Origin: Planctomycetota bacterium
Lineage (GTDB): Bacteria > Planctomycetota > UBA1135 > GCA-002686595
DNA length: 64,000 nt
NCBI GenBank assembly: GCA_016795325.1
Contig: JAEUHY010000015.1
Span: 496,001 to 560,000 of the forward strand
Reading direction: 5' to 3'
Numbering within the stretch: position 1 is the first letter of the stretch; every line of letters begins with the position of its first letter. The position numbers and the translations under genes were made by a program. Under the pieces are notes generated by a model. That model had not been told where the DNA came from, did not search any database, and worked only from the letters and a program-made list of their open reading frames with translations. Of the stretch, positions 54,814-62,681 are shown piece after piece.

Positions 54814-55025
54814 TCGCTTGCGCGAGCTCGGACGAGCTCGACGCAGCGCGCGATTCTCGGCCCGAAAACGCCAGTCGACCGACCGCGCCATCCACTCAGG
54901 GCGCACTTGGCCGTCGACTCAGCGCGCCGCGCCCGTCGACCCGCGGCGCGGTCGCCTGCAGCAACCCCACGATCGCCGCGGCCTTCGAGCGCCGCGGCCT
55001 CACTCACACGCTTCGTCCCGCAGCG

Positions 55026-55568
55026 CTATACGCGTTCACGGAACTCCATCGTGTCGCTGTTGATCTTTACCTTGTCGCCGACGTTGACGAGGTTGGAGAC
55101 CTTGAGCTTGACGCCGTTGCTCAGCGTCGCGTCCTTCCAACTCGCGTTGGCGCCCTTCATCGGCGGCGGGCAGTCGGCGATCGTGCCGATGATGGTCTGC
55201 GGCAGGCTCACCGTGACGAGGACGCCGTTGACCAACAGGCCGACGTAGTGGTCGCACTCCCACAGGAGGGCGTCCTTGGCGGCGGCGGCCGGGCAGCGGA
55301 ACTCGGCGCCGTCCTTGTCGTAGAACACTTCTTCGAGCCCGTCGTTGTACGAGTGGGTGAGCTCGATGTTGTCCTTGTCGAGCACCTCGAACTTGGTGTC
55401 GCCGTGCTCCTTGAGCTCGATCACGCGCCCGCTGAGCAGGTCGCGCAGCGTGACGAACACGTACTGACGCCGGTCGTTGCGCATGATGCTCCAGTCGATG
55501 ACCGTGCACATGCGGCCCTGGTAGTCGACGAGGAAGCCCTTGCGGATTTCGAGGGTGGTCAGCTGCAT
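55026..55568 (-). CDS. elongation factor P family protein with altered tip loop
   Basis: A 180-residue, full-length three-domain EF-P. Domain I has EIRKGFLVDYQGRMCTVI and TLRDLLSGRVIE. Domain II has EFRCPAAA...LLVNGVLVTVSLPQTIIG. Domain III has MKGANASWKDATLSNGVKLKVSNLVNVGDKVKI and ends EFRERV. EF-P rescues ribosomes stalled at polyproline. In canonical EF-P the domain-I loop carries a modified Lys (PGKG, Lys34 in E. coli) or Arg. Here the loop is MRNDRRQY and the aligned residue is Asp32, flanked by Arg30, Arg33 and Arg34. It is probably a paralogue with a different modification, or none. The standard EF-P may lie elsewhere in the genome. ATG at 55568. Confidence 0.9.
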   Translation of the reverse strand: MQLTTLEIRKGFLVDYQGRMCTVIDWSIMRNDRRQYVFVTLRDLLSGRVIELKEHGDTKFEVLDKDNIELTHSYNDGLEEVFYDKDGAEFRCPAAAAKDALLWECDHYVGLLVNGVLVTVSLPQTIIGTIADCPPPMKGANASWKDATLSNGVKLKVSNLVNVGDKVKINSDTMEFRERV

Positions 55569-55706
55569 CTGTGAGGGGGGGCGCGCGTGGCGGGGCGACG
55601 GTGAACGGTGGGGACGACCTGCGGTCGAGTTGCTGCGGTCGATTTAGAAGGGCGAAGAGTATAGCCGTGGGGCGGGCGCCGCCGCAGCGCGGCGCGCGCT
55701 CTCGCG

Positions 55707-56171
55707 TCAGCTCGCGAGGAACTCGATCTCGCCCTGCGGCAGCAGGTACACGATCAACATGCGGCCGCCCGCGACCGTCGGCACGTGCTCCGAGCCGGGG
55801 GGCTCGACCACCCAGCCCGGCGCCTGGCCCATGAACGTCGGCGCGCCCTCGAGCGCGATGCAGTAGTTGAGCTCGCCGCGCGGATGGCGGTGGCGCGGGC
55901 CGGGGCCGGTCATGTCGACCACGTCGATCGAGAAATCGTGCGTCGCTTCCGTCGCCTTCGCGACGCGCCCGTATTTCACCGGCGGTGCGCCGCGCTGCGC
56001 GATTTCGCCGGCTTCGAGGAGCCGCACGAGCTCACGGTTGAGCGCTTGCGCCGCCGGGCCGCGGGGATCGAGGCGCCGCGTGAGCTCCGCGACGGCTGCC
56101 GCCGGGGCTTGGGGGGAGACGCCGTGCGCGGCGTCGAGCAAAGGAGTGAAGACGGACAGCGTGGTGCTCAT
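55707..56171 (-). CDS. DUF4863 protein (4-hydroxylaminobenzoate lyase-like)
   Basis: A 154-residue single-domain protein. The C-terminal half is a small cupin-like fold typical of DUF4863: PRHRHPRGELNYCIAL, then PGWVVEPPGSEHVPTVAGGRMLIVYLLPQGEIEF. In Pseudomonas and Burkholderia the family member PnbB converts 4-hydroxylaminobenzoate to protocatechuate. His and Glu residues in HRHPRGE could bind metal. No nitroaromatic pathway genes are adjacent, so the real substrate is unknown. It has a 138-base gap to the EF-P start and probably its own promoter. Confidence 0.82.
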   Translation of the reverse strand: MSTTLSVFTPLLDAAHGVSPQAPAAAVAELTRRLDPRGPAAQALNRELVRLLEAGEIAQRGAPPVKYGRVAKATEATHDFSIDVVDMTGPGPRHRHPRGELNYCIALEGAPTFMGQAPGWVVEPPGSEHVPTVAGGRMLIVYLLPQGEIEFLAS

Positions 56172-56490
56172 GGCGTCCTTCTAACGCGCCCACGCACGCC
56201 GCGCCAAGCGCCCGCGAGCGCGCTCGGCGGCGCGCGCCGTGACGGGAATCTCATCGCGCCGAGGCGCCTCGCGCCCGGTGCGGAACTTCCTTCCGGCCCC
56301 CCGCATCCTTCCCCGTCGGTCCAAAAGCGCGCCGCGCACGGTCCGCATCCGCGCGATTCCGATGAACTCGAGCGACGGCGGAATTTCTCGCTCCGCGGCC
56401 CGTTTCGCTTCTTGGTTCCTTAGCGCATCTTATTCCTGGCGAGGGGCTGCGCCGAACTTGGGCCTGCTCGTACCCATTCCACTCCACTCC
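56172..56490. other. 319-base divergent intergenic region with AT-richer stretch
   Basis: Lies between the DUF4863 start and the PPC lipoprotein start. The segment 56400-56450 (TTCTTGGTTCCTTAGCGCAT onward) is clearly less GC-rich than anywhere nearby and is the likeliest promoter of the lipoprotein gene, though no exact box is assigned. No gene recognised. Confidence 0.4.
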
Positions 56491-58233
56491 ATGACACTGA
56501 CTTCCCCGCGCTCGACCACCGCCGCCCTGGGCGCTCTCGCACTCGGTGCGCTCCTGGGTGTGACTGCCTGCGGCGGCGGGGGCGGCGGAGGCGGAGGTTC
56601 GAGCCCGCTGCTCGCCATCGGCGAGGCCGAACCGAACGACGCACCGGGCGGCGCGAACAGCCTGCTCGTGGGACAGCCCGGCGAAGGCAGTCTGGCAGCC
56701 GCCGGCGACATCGACTGGTGGAGAGTCGAACTCGCGCGCGGCGAGGTGGTGCAACTCGAGATCTTTGCGGCGCGCGCCGACCAGGGCACGTGGGATGCCA
56801 ACCCCACGCCCGGCATCGTGCGCGTCGACGTGTTCGAGCCGGACGGACTGACGCTGTGGCGCAGCCACGATTTTCTTCCGGCCTCCGCCTCCGGTGCGCC
56901 GAGCTTCGGACACCGCCCGCAAGACCTCGACATCTCGTTCCTGCGTGCGCCGCTCGACGGCCAGTACCTGATCCGCTTGCGCGCGATCGCGAGCGATCCC
57001 AGCGGCGGCGATTACATCGTGCGGCTGCGCAAGGCGGCTTTCGGCACGACGGCGCTCGAGCAGGAAAACCTCGGCGTGAGCGGCGTCAACGACACAGTCG
57101 CCACGGCGCAGCCGCTCGCGCCCGGCGCGCTGTTCGGCGCGCAGTCGCCGGGCGACGTCGACGTCTATTCGATCCAGGTCGCGGCGCCCGCGTTGGTCAG
57201 CTTCGACCTGCACGCCGAGCGCGGCGGGATGCTCGCGGGCGCGGGCGACTACCTCGACATGGCGTTGACGCTTCTGGCGAGCGACGGCGTGACCGAGCTC
57301 GCGACGAGCGACAACACGCACTTCGCCGATCCGCGCTTCGAGTACGCCCTGAGTGCGGCTGGCCAGTACTTCCTGCGCGTCGAACAAGCGCGCGGCGCCG
57401 TGGCAGGCGAGTACATGCTCGTGCACGGCGTGACGCCGCGCGGGGCTGTCCTGCTCGAGAGCCTGAACAACGACAGCGTTGCGAACGCGGAGCCGCTGGC
57501 GCTCGGCGTGTGGATCGAAGGTTCGGTCACGCGCGGCGACGAGGACTACTTCGCCGTGGCGCTCGGCGCCGGGGACATGTTCGAAGTGCACGTGCTCGAC
57601 GGTTCGAACTGCGACGACCGCACCGGAGTGGCGGTGGCCGGCCTGTTGCGGCCTGACGGAGTCACTCCGCTGCAGGGCGGAGGTTCGTGGATCTCGCGCA
57701 AGCTGTCGGCCATCGCTCCGCAGAGCGGCACGTACTTCGTGCACATGACGCACGACGGTTCGCTCGCGACCTACCGCGCGCGTGTGCGCGTCGTGCGCAG
57801 CGGCAGCGTCGAGAGCGAGCCGAACGACGCGCGTCCGCAGGCGCCCTTGCTGGCGCCGAACGCACGCGTGGTCGGCGCCTTCGACACCAACGGCTCGGAC
57901 GAGGACCTGTACCGCGTCGACCTCGAGGCCGGCCGGTTGTACGTGTTCCAGTGCTACGCCGGATGGGCCACCAACGGCGGCTCGGGCGAGCGTGGTTCGT
58001 GGGGCTCGACGGCGGCGGTGGCGCTGGTGGTCTACGACGATTCGCCCGCGCTCAACGAGCTGGCGACGAGCACGATGGCCGCGAACTTCGCGTTCACGGA
58101 AGGCATCGCCGAGTTCGAGCCGGCGGTTTCGCTCGCTTTCGTTCCCGCGCTGACCGGGACGTACTACATCGCCGTTCGCGAGGCGCAGGGCCGTTTCGGG
58201 CCCGACCATCTGTACGTGCTCGAGCGCCGCTGA
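56491..58233 (+). CDS. lipoprotein with pre-peptidase C-terminal (PPC) domains
   Basis: A 580-residue lipoprotein. ATG 56491 gives signal LGALALGALLGVTAC, followed by nine glycines. There are four or more PPC-type repeats, each starting with an EPNDxxxxA block: AEPNDAPGGANSLLV, NDTVATAQPL, NDSVANAEPLALG, EPNDARPQAPLL. Each continues with GDVDVYSI/GDEDYFAV and ends GTYFVHMTHDGS or GTYYIAVREA. PPC domains are beta-sandwich modules of secreted proteins and bind carbohydrate or protein; no catalytic domain accompanies them here. It is likely on the outer surface. The stop is six bases from the stop of the convergent membrane protein. Confidence 0.88.
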   Translation: MTLTSPRSTTAALGALALGALLGVTACGGGGGGGGGSSPLLAIGEAEPNDAPGGANSLLVGQPGEGSLAAAGDIDWWRVELARGEVVQLEIFAARADQGTWDANPTPGIVRVDVFEPDGLTLWRSHDFLPASASGAPSFGHRPQDLDISFLRAPLDGQYLIRLRAIASDPSGGDYIVRLRKAAFGTTALEQENLGVSGVNDTVATAQPLAPGALFGAQSPGDVDVYSIQVAAPALVSFDLHAERGGMLAGAGDYLDMALTLLASDGVTELATSDNTHFADPRFEYALSAAGQYFLRVEQARGAVAGEYMLVHGVTPRGAVLLESLNNDSVANAEPLALGVWIEGSVTRGDEDYFAVALGAGDMFEVHVLDGSNCDDRTGVAVAGLLRPDGVTPLQGGGSWISRKLSAIAPQSGTYFVHMTHDGSLATYRARVRVVRSGSVESEPNDARPQAPLLAPNARVVGAFDTNGSDEDLYRVDLEAGRLYVFQCYAGWATNGGSGERGSWGSTAAVALVVYDDSPALNELATSTMAANFAFTEGIAEFEPAVSLAFVPALTGTYYIAVREAQGRFGPDHLYVLERR

Positions 58234-58239
58234 GACTTC

Positions 58240-59856
58240 TCAGCGTACGCGGATCAGCAGCAGCACTCGACCGGGTGCGAAGCCCTGTTCGGGCGGCAGC
58301 GGCTTCTCCAGGAACTCGAAGCGTTCGAGCGCCTTGGCGTTCGGGCGAACACGCCCCGCAGCGTCGCTCTCGCGCCAGTTCTCGGGGATCTCGGCGTAGG
58401 GCTGGTCGGCGGCGACGATCCGAGCGTTGAGGTACGTGATGTCGAGGCCGGCGAAGGCCGCGGGGTCGACCTTGAAGTCGTGGCCGGGCATCCCGCGGCC
58501 GTCGGGTTGCGCCGCGACGAGCGGGGCCTTGTTGGTCAGGCCGTGCTGGTCGTGCACCACGAGGTTCTCGGGGAAGTAGCCGAAGGCGCCGATGTTGCCC
58601 AGCGCCATCGATTCACCGGGCCTGGTGTGCAACGCGAGCGCGCGGCCGATCGCGATCCACTCTTCGATGTCGTCGACGCCCTTGCGCCACATCGCGTGTT
58701 CGCTGCGGTACTCCTGGCTCCAGCGGAAGTGTGCGAGCTCGCGCAGCGCGCGCGGCGTGGCGTGCACATCGAATCCCGGCGCGAGCGCCAACGCGCAACC
58801 GAGCACGCCGATCCCCGCGCGTACGCGCGCGGAGTTCAGCGCCGCCAGTCCCGCCGCGCCGCCCAACGCCGCGAAGGCGAGCGAGGGTGCGAGCATGCGG
58901 TGCATCATCATCCAGTCGCCGCCGACGAGCGCTACGTAGCTCCAACTCGCGGCGATGAACAGCAATGCGGGGGCGGCCAGGCGGGTCGTGTCGCGGCGCA
59001 GCGCCCACACAGCGAGCGCGAGGAACAGCGGGACCGTGAGCACGCTCAAGGAGAGGCTGGCGACGTACTTCGAGCCGCGTTCGAGCGCGAGCGCTCCCAG
59101 GTGGACCTTCACACGCGCTGTGTTCGGGCCCCACTCGCCGAAGTAGCTGTGGCGCCAGGCGAGGTAGGCGCCGAGGACGAGCGCTCCGGCGCCAGCAGCG
59201 GCGAAAACCGGGCGCAGCGCGAGCCATGCCGAGGGTTGCGAACCCGTGTCGTGCGTGGACTCGGCTCGTGCGTCGAGCGCGCGCACGAGCGCGGCGCTCG
59301 CGAGGGCGCAGGCGAGCCACACGAAGCCGTCGGCGCGCAGCAGCACCGCCGCGGCCGCGAACAGCGCTGCGCGGACTGGAGCGCACGCCGCGCCGTGGCG
59401 CACGAGAGCTTCGAAGCAGCCGAACACGGCGAGGCAGAAGGCCATCGTCTCGAGGCCGCCGGTGGCCCACACGCCGATCGACGGCAAGCAGGCGAACATC
59501 AGCGTGCTCCAACTCGTGCTCGTGTCGTCCGCACGCGCGGAGACGCAGCGCGCGACGAGCCAGGTCAGCGCCAGCGCACACACCACGCTCGCCACGCGGC
59601 TCCACACGAGCACGTCGGCGCCGAGTGCTTCGAATCCGGCGCACAGCAGGACCCACAGGAAGTTCGAGAAGCCCTCGACCGGCGGATTCTCGCCGAGGTT
59701 CCACACCAGGCCGTGGCCCTGCGCGAGGTGGCGCGCGTAGCGGAACGAGATGAACGCGTCGTCGACGAGGAAGTTGAAGCGCCAGGCCAGCGCGAGGACC
59801 AGCGCCAGCGCCGCGGCGACACCGGCGGTCCATCGCGGGGCGCGGGGAGGCGTCAT
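58240..59856 (-). CDS. polytopic GT-C-type membrane glycosyltransferase-like protein
   Basis: A 538-residue inner-membrane protein. ATG 59856 is chosen because a transmembrane helix begins soon after. The first extracytoplasmic loop has FLVDDAFISFRYARHLAQG, followed by GENPPVEGFSNFLWVL. This Asp-Asp loop pattern is found in GT-C glycosyltransferases that use polyprenyl-phosphate sugars, such as AftB-like arabinofuranosyltransferases. About ten hydrophobic helices follow, then a soluble C-terminal domain of about 130 residues (NIGAFGYFPENLVVHDQHGLTN). It probably transfers a sugar to an envelope glycan or protein; donor and acceptor are unknown. Confidence 0.82.
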   Translation of the reverse strand: MTPPRAPRWTAGVAAALALVLALAWRFNFLVDDAFISFRYARHLAQGHGLVWNLGENPPVEGFSNFLWVLLCAGFEALGADVLVWSRVASVVCALALTWLVARCVSARADDTSTSWSTLMFACLPSIGVWATGGLETMAFCLAVFGCFEALVRHGAACAPVRAALFAAAAVLLRADGFVWLACALASAALVRALDARAESTHDTGSQPSAWLALRPVFAAAGAGALVLGAYLAWRHSYFGEWGPNTARVKVHLGALALERGSKYVASLSLSVLTVPLFLALAVWALRRDTTRLAAPALLFIAASWSYVALVGGDWMMMHRMLAPSLAFAALGGAAGLAALNSARVRAGIGVLGCALALAPGFDVHATPRALRELAHFRWSQEYRSEHAMWRKGVDDIEEWIAIGRALALHTRPGESMALGNIGAFGYFPENLVVHDQHGLTNKAPLVAAQPDGRGMPGHDFKVDPAAFAGLDITYLNARIVAADQPYAEIPENWRESDAAGRVRPNAKALERFEFLEKPLPPEQGFAPGRVLLLIRVR

Positions 59857-60520
59857 GCTCTTCCCGAGGCTACGCAGCGGCGCGAGCAACAGGCAAGCGT
59901 CTTCGCGCGACGCGCCGCCCGCGGGGCGCGAACCGTGGCGCGCGAGCTGGCGCGCGAGCTGGCGCGCTGCGGGCATTCGCGACGCCGCCCGGGCGCCTTC
60001 TCCTGGGCGCAGCGCGCGCGGAAGAGATCGCGGGCTCGCAGGCGACTCGTGCGAAAGAAGGCCGAGCCCTTTCGCCGCAGGCCGCGAAGCCGCCGCGGCG
60101 TGCAACTTCTCGATGTGCGCCCGCGCCGGGGATCGTCGGGCCCGCCGGAGAACGCACCGAACTTAGCTACGCCACCATCGCCGAGCCGGCGCACTCGGTG
60201 CGCCGTTCAACGACAGAGCGGGCGCGTGACTCGGAACCAACGAGGGCGGGCGAATCCCACCGCACGTCGCGCGCGCGAGCGTTGCGAGGGACGTGGAAGC
60301 ACGCGGCGCGCAGCCGCCGTCGATCGCGACGTTGGGTCGCGCGGCGTTCGCATCCACGCGTCGACGAGCGCCACGGCTCCGGGTGCACACGCGCCGCCGG
60401 AGGTAGGAGTGCTGCGCTCGCCCCCGGGAGCGACACTGCGCAGCAGCTCACCTGTGCGCGCGAATCCGCTGCGCTCCGGCAGGTCACTTCGGGGCCAGCG
60501 GCGCCTACAATCCGCCGCCC
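59857..60520. other. 664-base divergent intergenic region
   Basis: Lies between starts of two membrane protein genes. Open frames here are Arg/Ala/Ser-rich and lack homology or helix/strand character. It includes a 12-bp repeat (59937-59972). It presumably contains both promoters; no RNA gene recognised. Confidence 0.5.
59937..59972. repeat. 12-bp tandem repeat, two exact copies and one partial
   Basis: GGCGCGCGAGCT at 59937-59948 is repeated exactly at 59949-59960 and partly (GGCGCGCTGCGG) at 59961-59972. It is in the non-coding region before the GT-C gene. Confidence 0.75.
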
Positions 60521-62614
60521 ATGCCTTCGCACCTGCGACGCCCGCTCGTCGCGCTCTGTTTCGCCCTGCTCGCCCTGTGGGCCTGGAATCCGCTCTTCGA
60601 GCACGGCCTGCGCGGCGAGGAGCTGGCGCTGCTCGAACAGCTCGAGCGCGTCGCTTCCAGCGCGGACGCGGCGCTGTTCGAGCCCTTGAACGGCCACGTC
60701 GGCGCCGTCACCTGGATCGGCGCGCTCGACAGCGTGTTTCTCGCGGCCTACATGGACCACGGGCCGCTGCTGTGGCGCGCGCACAACGTCGTGTTGCTGC
60801 TCGTCGCCGCGTGGCTGCTCGGACGGCTCGTGCGACGTCTGGTCGAACCCTGGATCGGCGCCGAGCTGGCTCGCGCCTCGAGCTGGGCCGCGTCGATGCT
60901 GTTTGCGCTGCATCCGCTCGCCGTGGGAGCGCTGGGCGCCGTGCGCGCCGGGCCCGCGCTCGTTGCGCTCGCGCTTTCGCTGGGGTGCCTCGTGCTGTAC
61001 GTCGACGGGCGCAAGCTGCGCGACCCGCGCCGCATCGCTGCAGCCGCGCTGCTCGCCGCGCTCGCGAGCACGTTCCACGGCGCCGCGCTGGCCCTGCCGT
61101 TGTGGCTGGCCGGAACCGAGTACGCCGCGTCGGGACGCAGCCGAACGCCGAGCGTGAAGCGGCGCTCCGCCGCGGCGGCGTTCGCCGTCGCGTGCGCGCT
61201 CGTGGCGCTCGACAGCCTGCTGCGTTCGTTCGCTCTGGGCGAAGTGCGCGTGCCCGCGGAGCTCGCGGCGCTCGCCGACGCGCTGAATGCGCCCGTCGAA
61301 ACCGCCGCGGTGGTCGTCGAGCGACTGGGCATGTTGCTGCTCGCCGTCAACGTGCACGTCACCGGCGCGCCGGGTTTCGTGCTCGCCGGCCTCGCTGCGC
61401 TCGCCACGCTCCATCCGCTGCTTTCCGCCGCGCGTTCGGCGCCGCGTTTGTGGGGCTGGATCCTCGCCGGCTGCGCCTTGGCGCTGGGCGCGACGGAGCT
61501 CGCCGCGCAGCGCTTGCGCGTGCATCCGCAGGACCTCGCCGACGCCGACACGCTGCTCGCGTCCTGCGCGGCCGTCGCAGCTGCGAGCGCCATCGCGATC
61601 ACGTCGCGTTCGGGCTGGGCGCGCAGTCTGCTGCCCGCGCTCGTGGCGCTGCTCTACGCCGCGCTGTCCCACGCGGCCGCCACGGCGCACTCCGCGGCCG
61701 CGCGCGAGGTGGAGGGGCTGCACGGTCAGCTCGACTACGCGTCGGGACAGCGTCCGCTGCTGGTCGTGGATGCGCCGCAACGGGTGCTCGGCGTGCGCGC
61801 CTTCGAACGCGGCCCGTGGCGCAACGCGCCCGCTGCGGCCTTTGCGCTGTGGCTGGATTCCGAGCACTCCGACGCGCTTCGTGCACGCGGCGAGTCTTCG
61901 AGCGAGCGGTGGTGGTGGCGCGTGGAGTCACAGGACCCTGCGCGCGCGCGTTGGGTGATCGGCGCGCTGCGGCCGAGTTCGTCGAGCCGCGCGCCAGTGA
62001 CTTGGCAGCGCGAAGGACGATCCCCCGAGCTCGAATGTGAGCCGCTCGAGTTCGGCGCGCTGAGCGTGATGCTCGAGACGCCGGTCGACAGCTCCAAGCC
62101 GCCGGTCATGGCCTGGAAGTCGATCGCTCGCGACGGACAACCGGAGCGCGAGGGCCGCGTCGAAGGCGTGTGGTCCGTGCTCGGCGACGCCGCTCAGGCG
62201 AGCTTCGACCTCTCGCGCGCACCCGACTGGCTCGCGTCGGAGCCCGTGCGTCTGATCTGGTCCGAGTCCGGCTGGAGCCGCATCGACAGCGCGTTGCTCG
62301 CTCCGCGTCTGCCGGCGCCGGCGCTCGAGCCCGAGCCGTCGATCGAGGGCGACGACTGGCGTTTCGTGGCGAGCGTCGCGCCCGCGCGCGAGCGCGATCC
62401 GCGCCTGGAGTGCGCGCTGGTGTGCGTCGACTTCGAGCGCCTCGAATGCGTCGAGCTTGCGGCGCGTTTCGAAGCCGACGGCGGCGTGCGAGTGCCGGGC
62501 GCGCGCGCCTGGATCGAGGCGGCGCGCGCACGCGGCGTGAACGCGCTCGGTTGGGCGCTCGAAGTGCGCGTCGAGCGCGTCGCCGTGCAACGCCTTCGCG
62601 GCGGCGCGCGCTGA
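60521..62614 (+). CDS. polytopic membrane protein of unknown function
   Basis: A 697-residue protein. The first 430 residues contain roughly ten to eleven transmembrane helices with an early extracytoplasmic loop (FEHGLRGEELALLEQLE). The layout is reminiscent of GT-C or O-mannosyltransferase-like proteins, but no family signature is certain. The last 270 residues are a soluble domain rich in beta strands (QRPLLVVDAPQRVLGV, VMAWKSIARDGQPEREG, VRLIWSESGWSRID). ATG 60521 fits an N-terminal helix. Paired head-to-head with the GT-C-like gene, so they may share regulation. Confidence 0.65.
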   Translation: MPSHLRRPLVALCFALLALWAWNPLFEHGLRGEELALLEQLERVASSADAALFEPLNGHVGAVTWIGALDSVFLAAYMDHGPLLWRAHNVVLLLVAAWLLGRLVRRLVEPWIGAELARASSWAASMLFALHPLAVGALGAVRAGPALVALALSLGCLVLYVDGRKLRDPRRIAAAALLAALASTFHGAALALPLWLAGTEYAASGRSRTPSVKRRSAAAAFAVACALVALDSLLRSFALGEVRVPAELAALADALNAPVETAAVVVERLGMLLLAVNVHVTGAPGFVLAGLAALATLHPLLSAARSAPRLWGWILAGCALALGATELAAQRLRVHPQDLADADTLLASCAAVAAASAIAITSRSGWARSLLPALVALLYAALSHAAATAHSAAAREVEGLHGQLDYASGQRPLLVVDAPQRVLGVRAFERGPWRNAPAAAFALWLDSEHSDALRARGESSSERWWWRVESQDPARARWVIGALRPSSSSRAPVTWQREGRSPELECEPLEFGALSVMLETPVDSSKPPVMAWKSIARDGQPEREGRVEGVWSVLGDAAQASFDLSRAPDWLASEPVRLIWSESGWSRIDSALLAPRLPAPALEPEPSIEGDDWRFVASVAPARERDPRLECALVCVDFERLECVELAARFEADGGVRVPGARAWIEAARARGVNALGWALEVRVERVAVQRLRGGAR

Positions 62615-62633
62615 CTTCCGCTCGAGTGCGCTG

Positions 62634-62681
62634 CTGGGCGCGCTCGTGGGCGCGCTCCTGGTCGCGTCACTGGGCGGGATT
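62634..62681. repeat. 12-bp tandem repeat over a convergent gene junction
   Basis: Four units of 12 bases start at 62634, 62646, 62658 and 62670, with consensus STGGGCGCGCTC; the first two differ by one base. The array crosses the stop codon of the spermidine-synthase-like gene (62667). Confidence 0.65.

Noticed and set aside
58480..62040. 1186-codon plus-strand frame spanning the GT-C-like gene and intergenic region
   Set aside because: Low-complexity Arg/Ala/Glu translation, antisense to a convincing membrane protein for most of its length.
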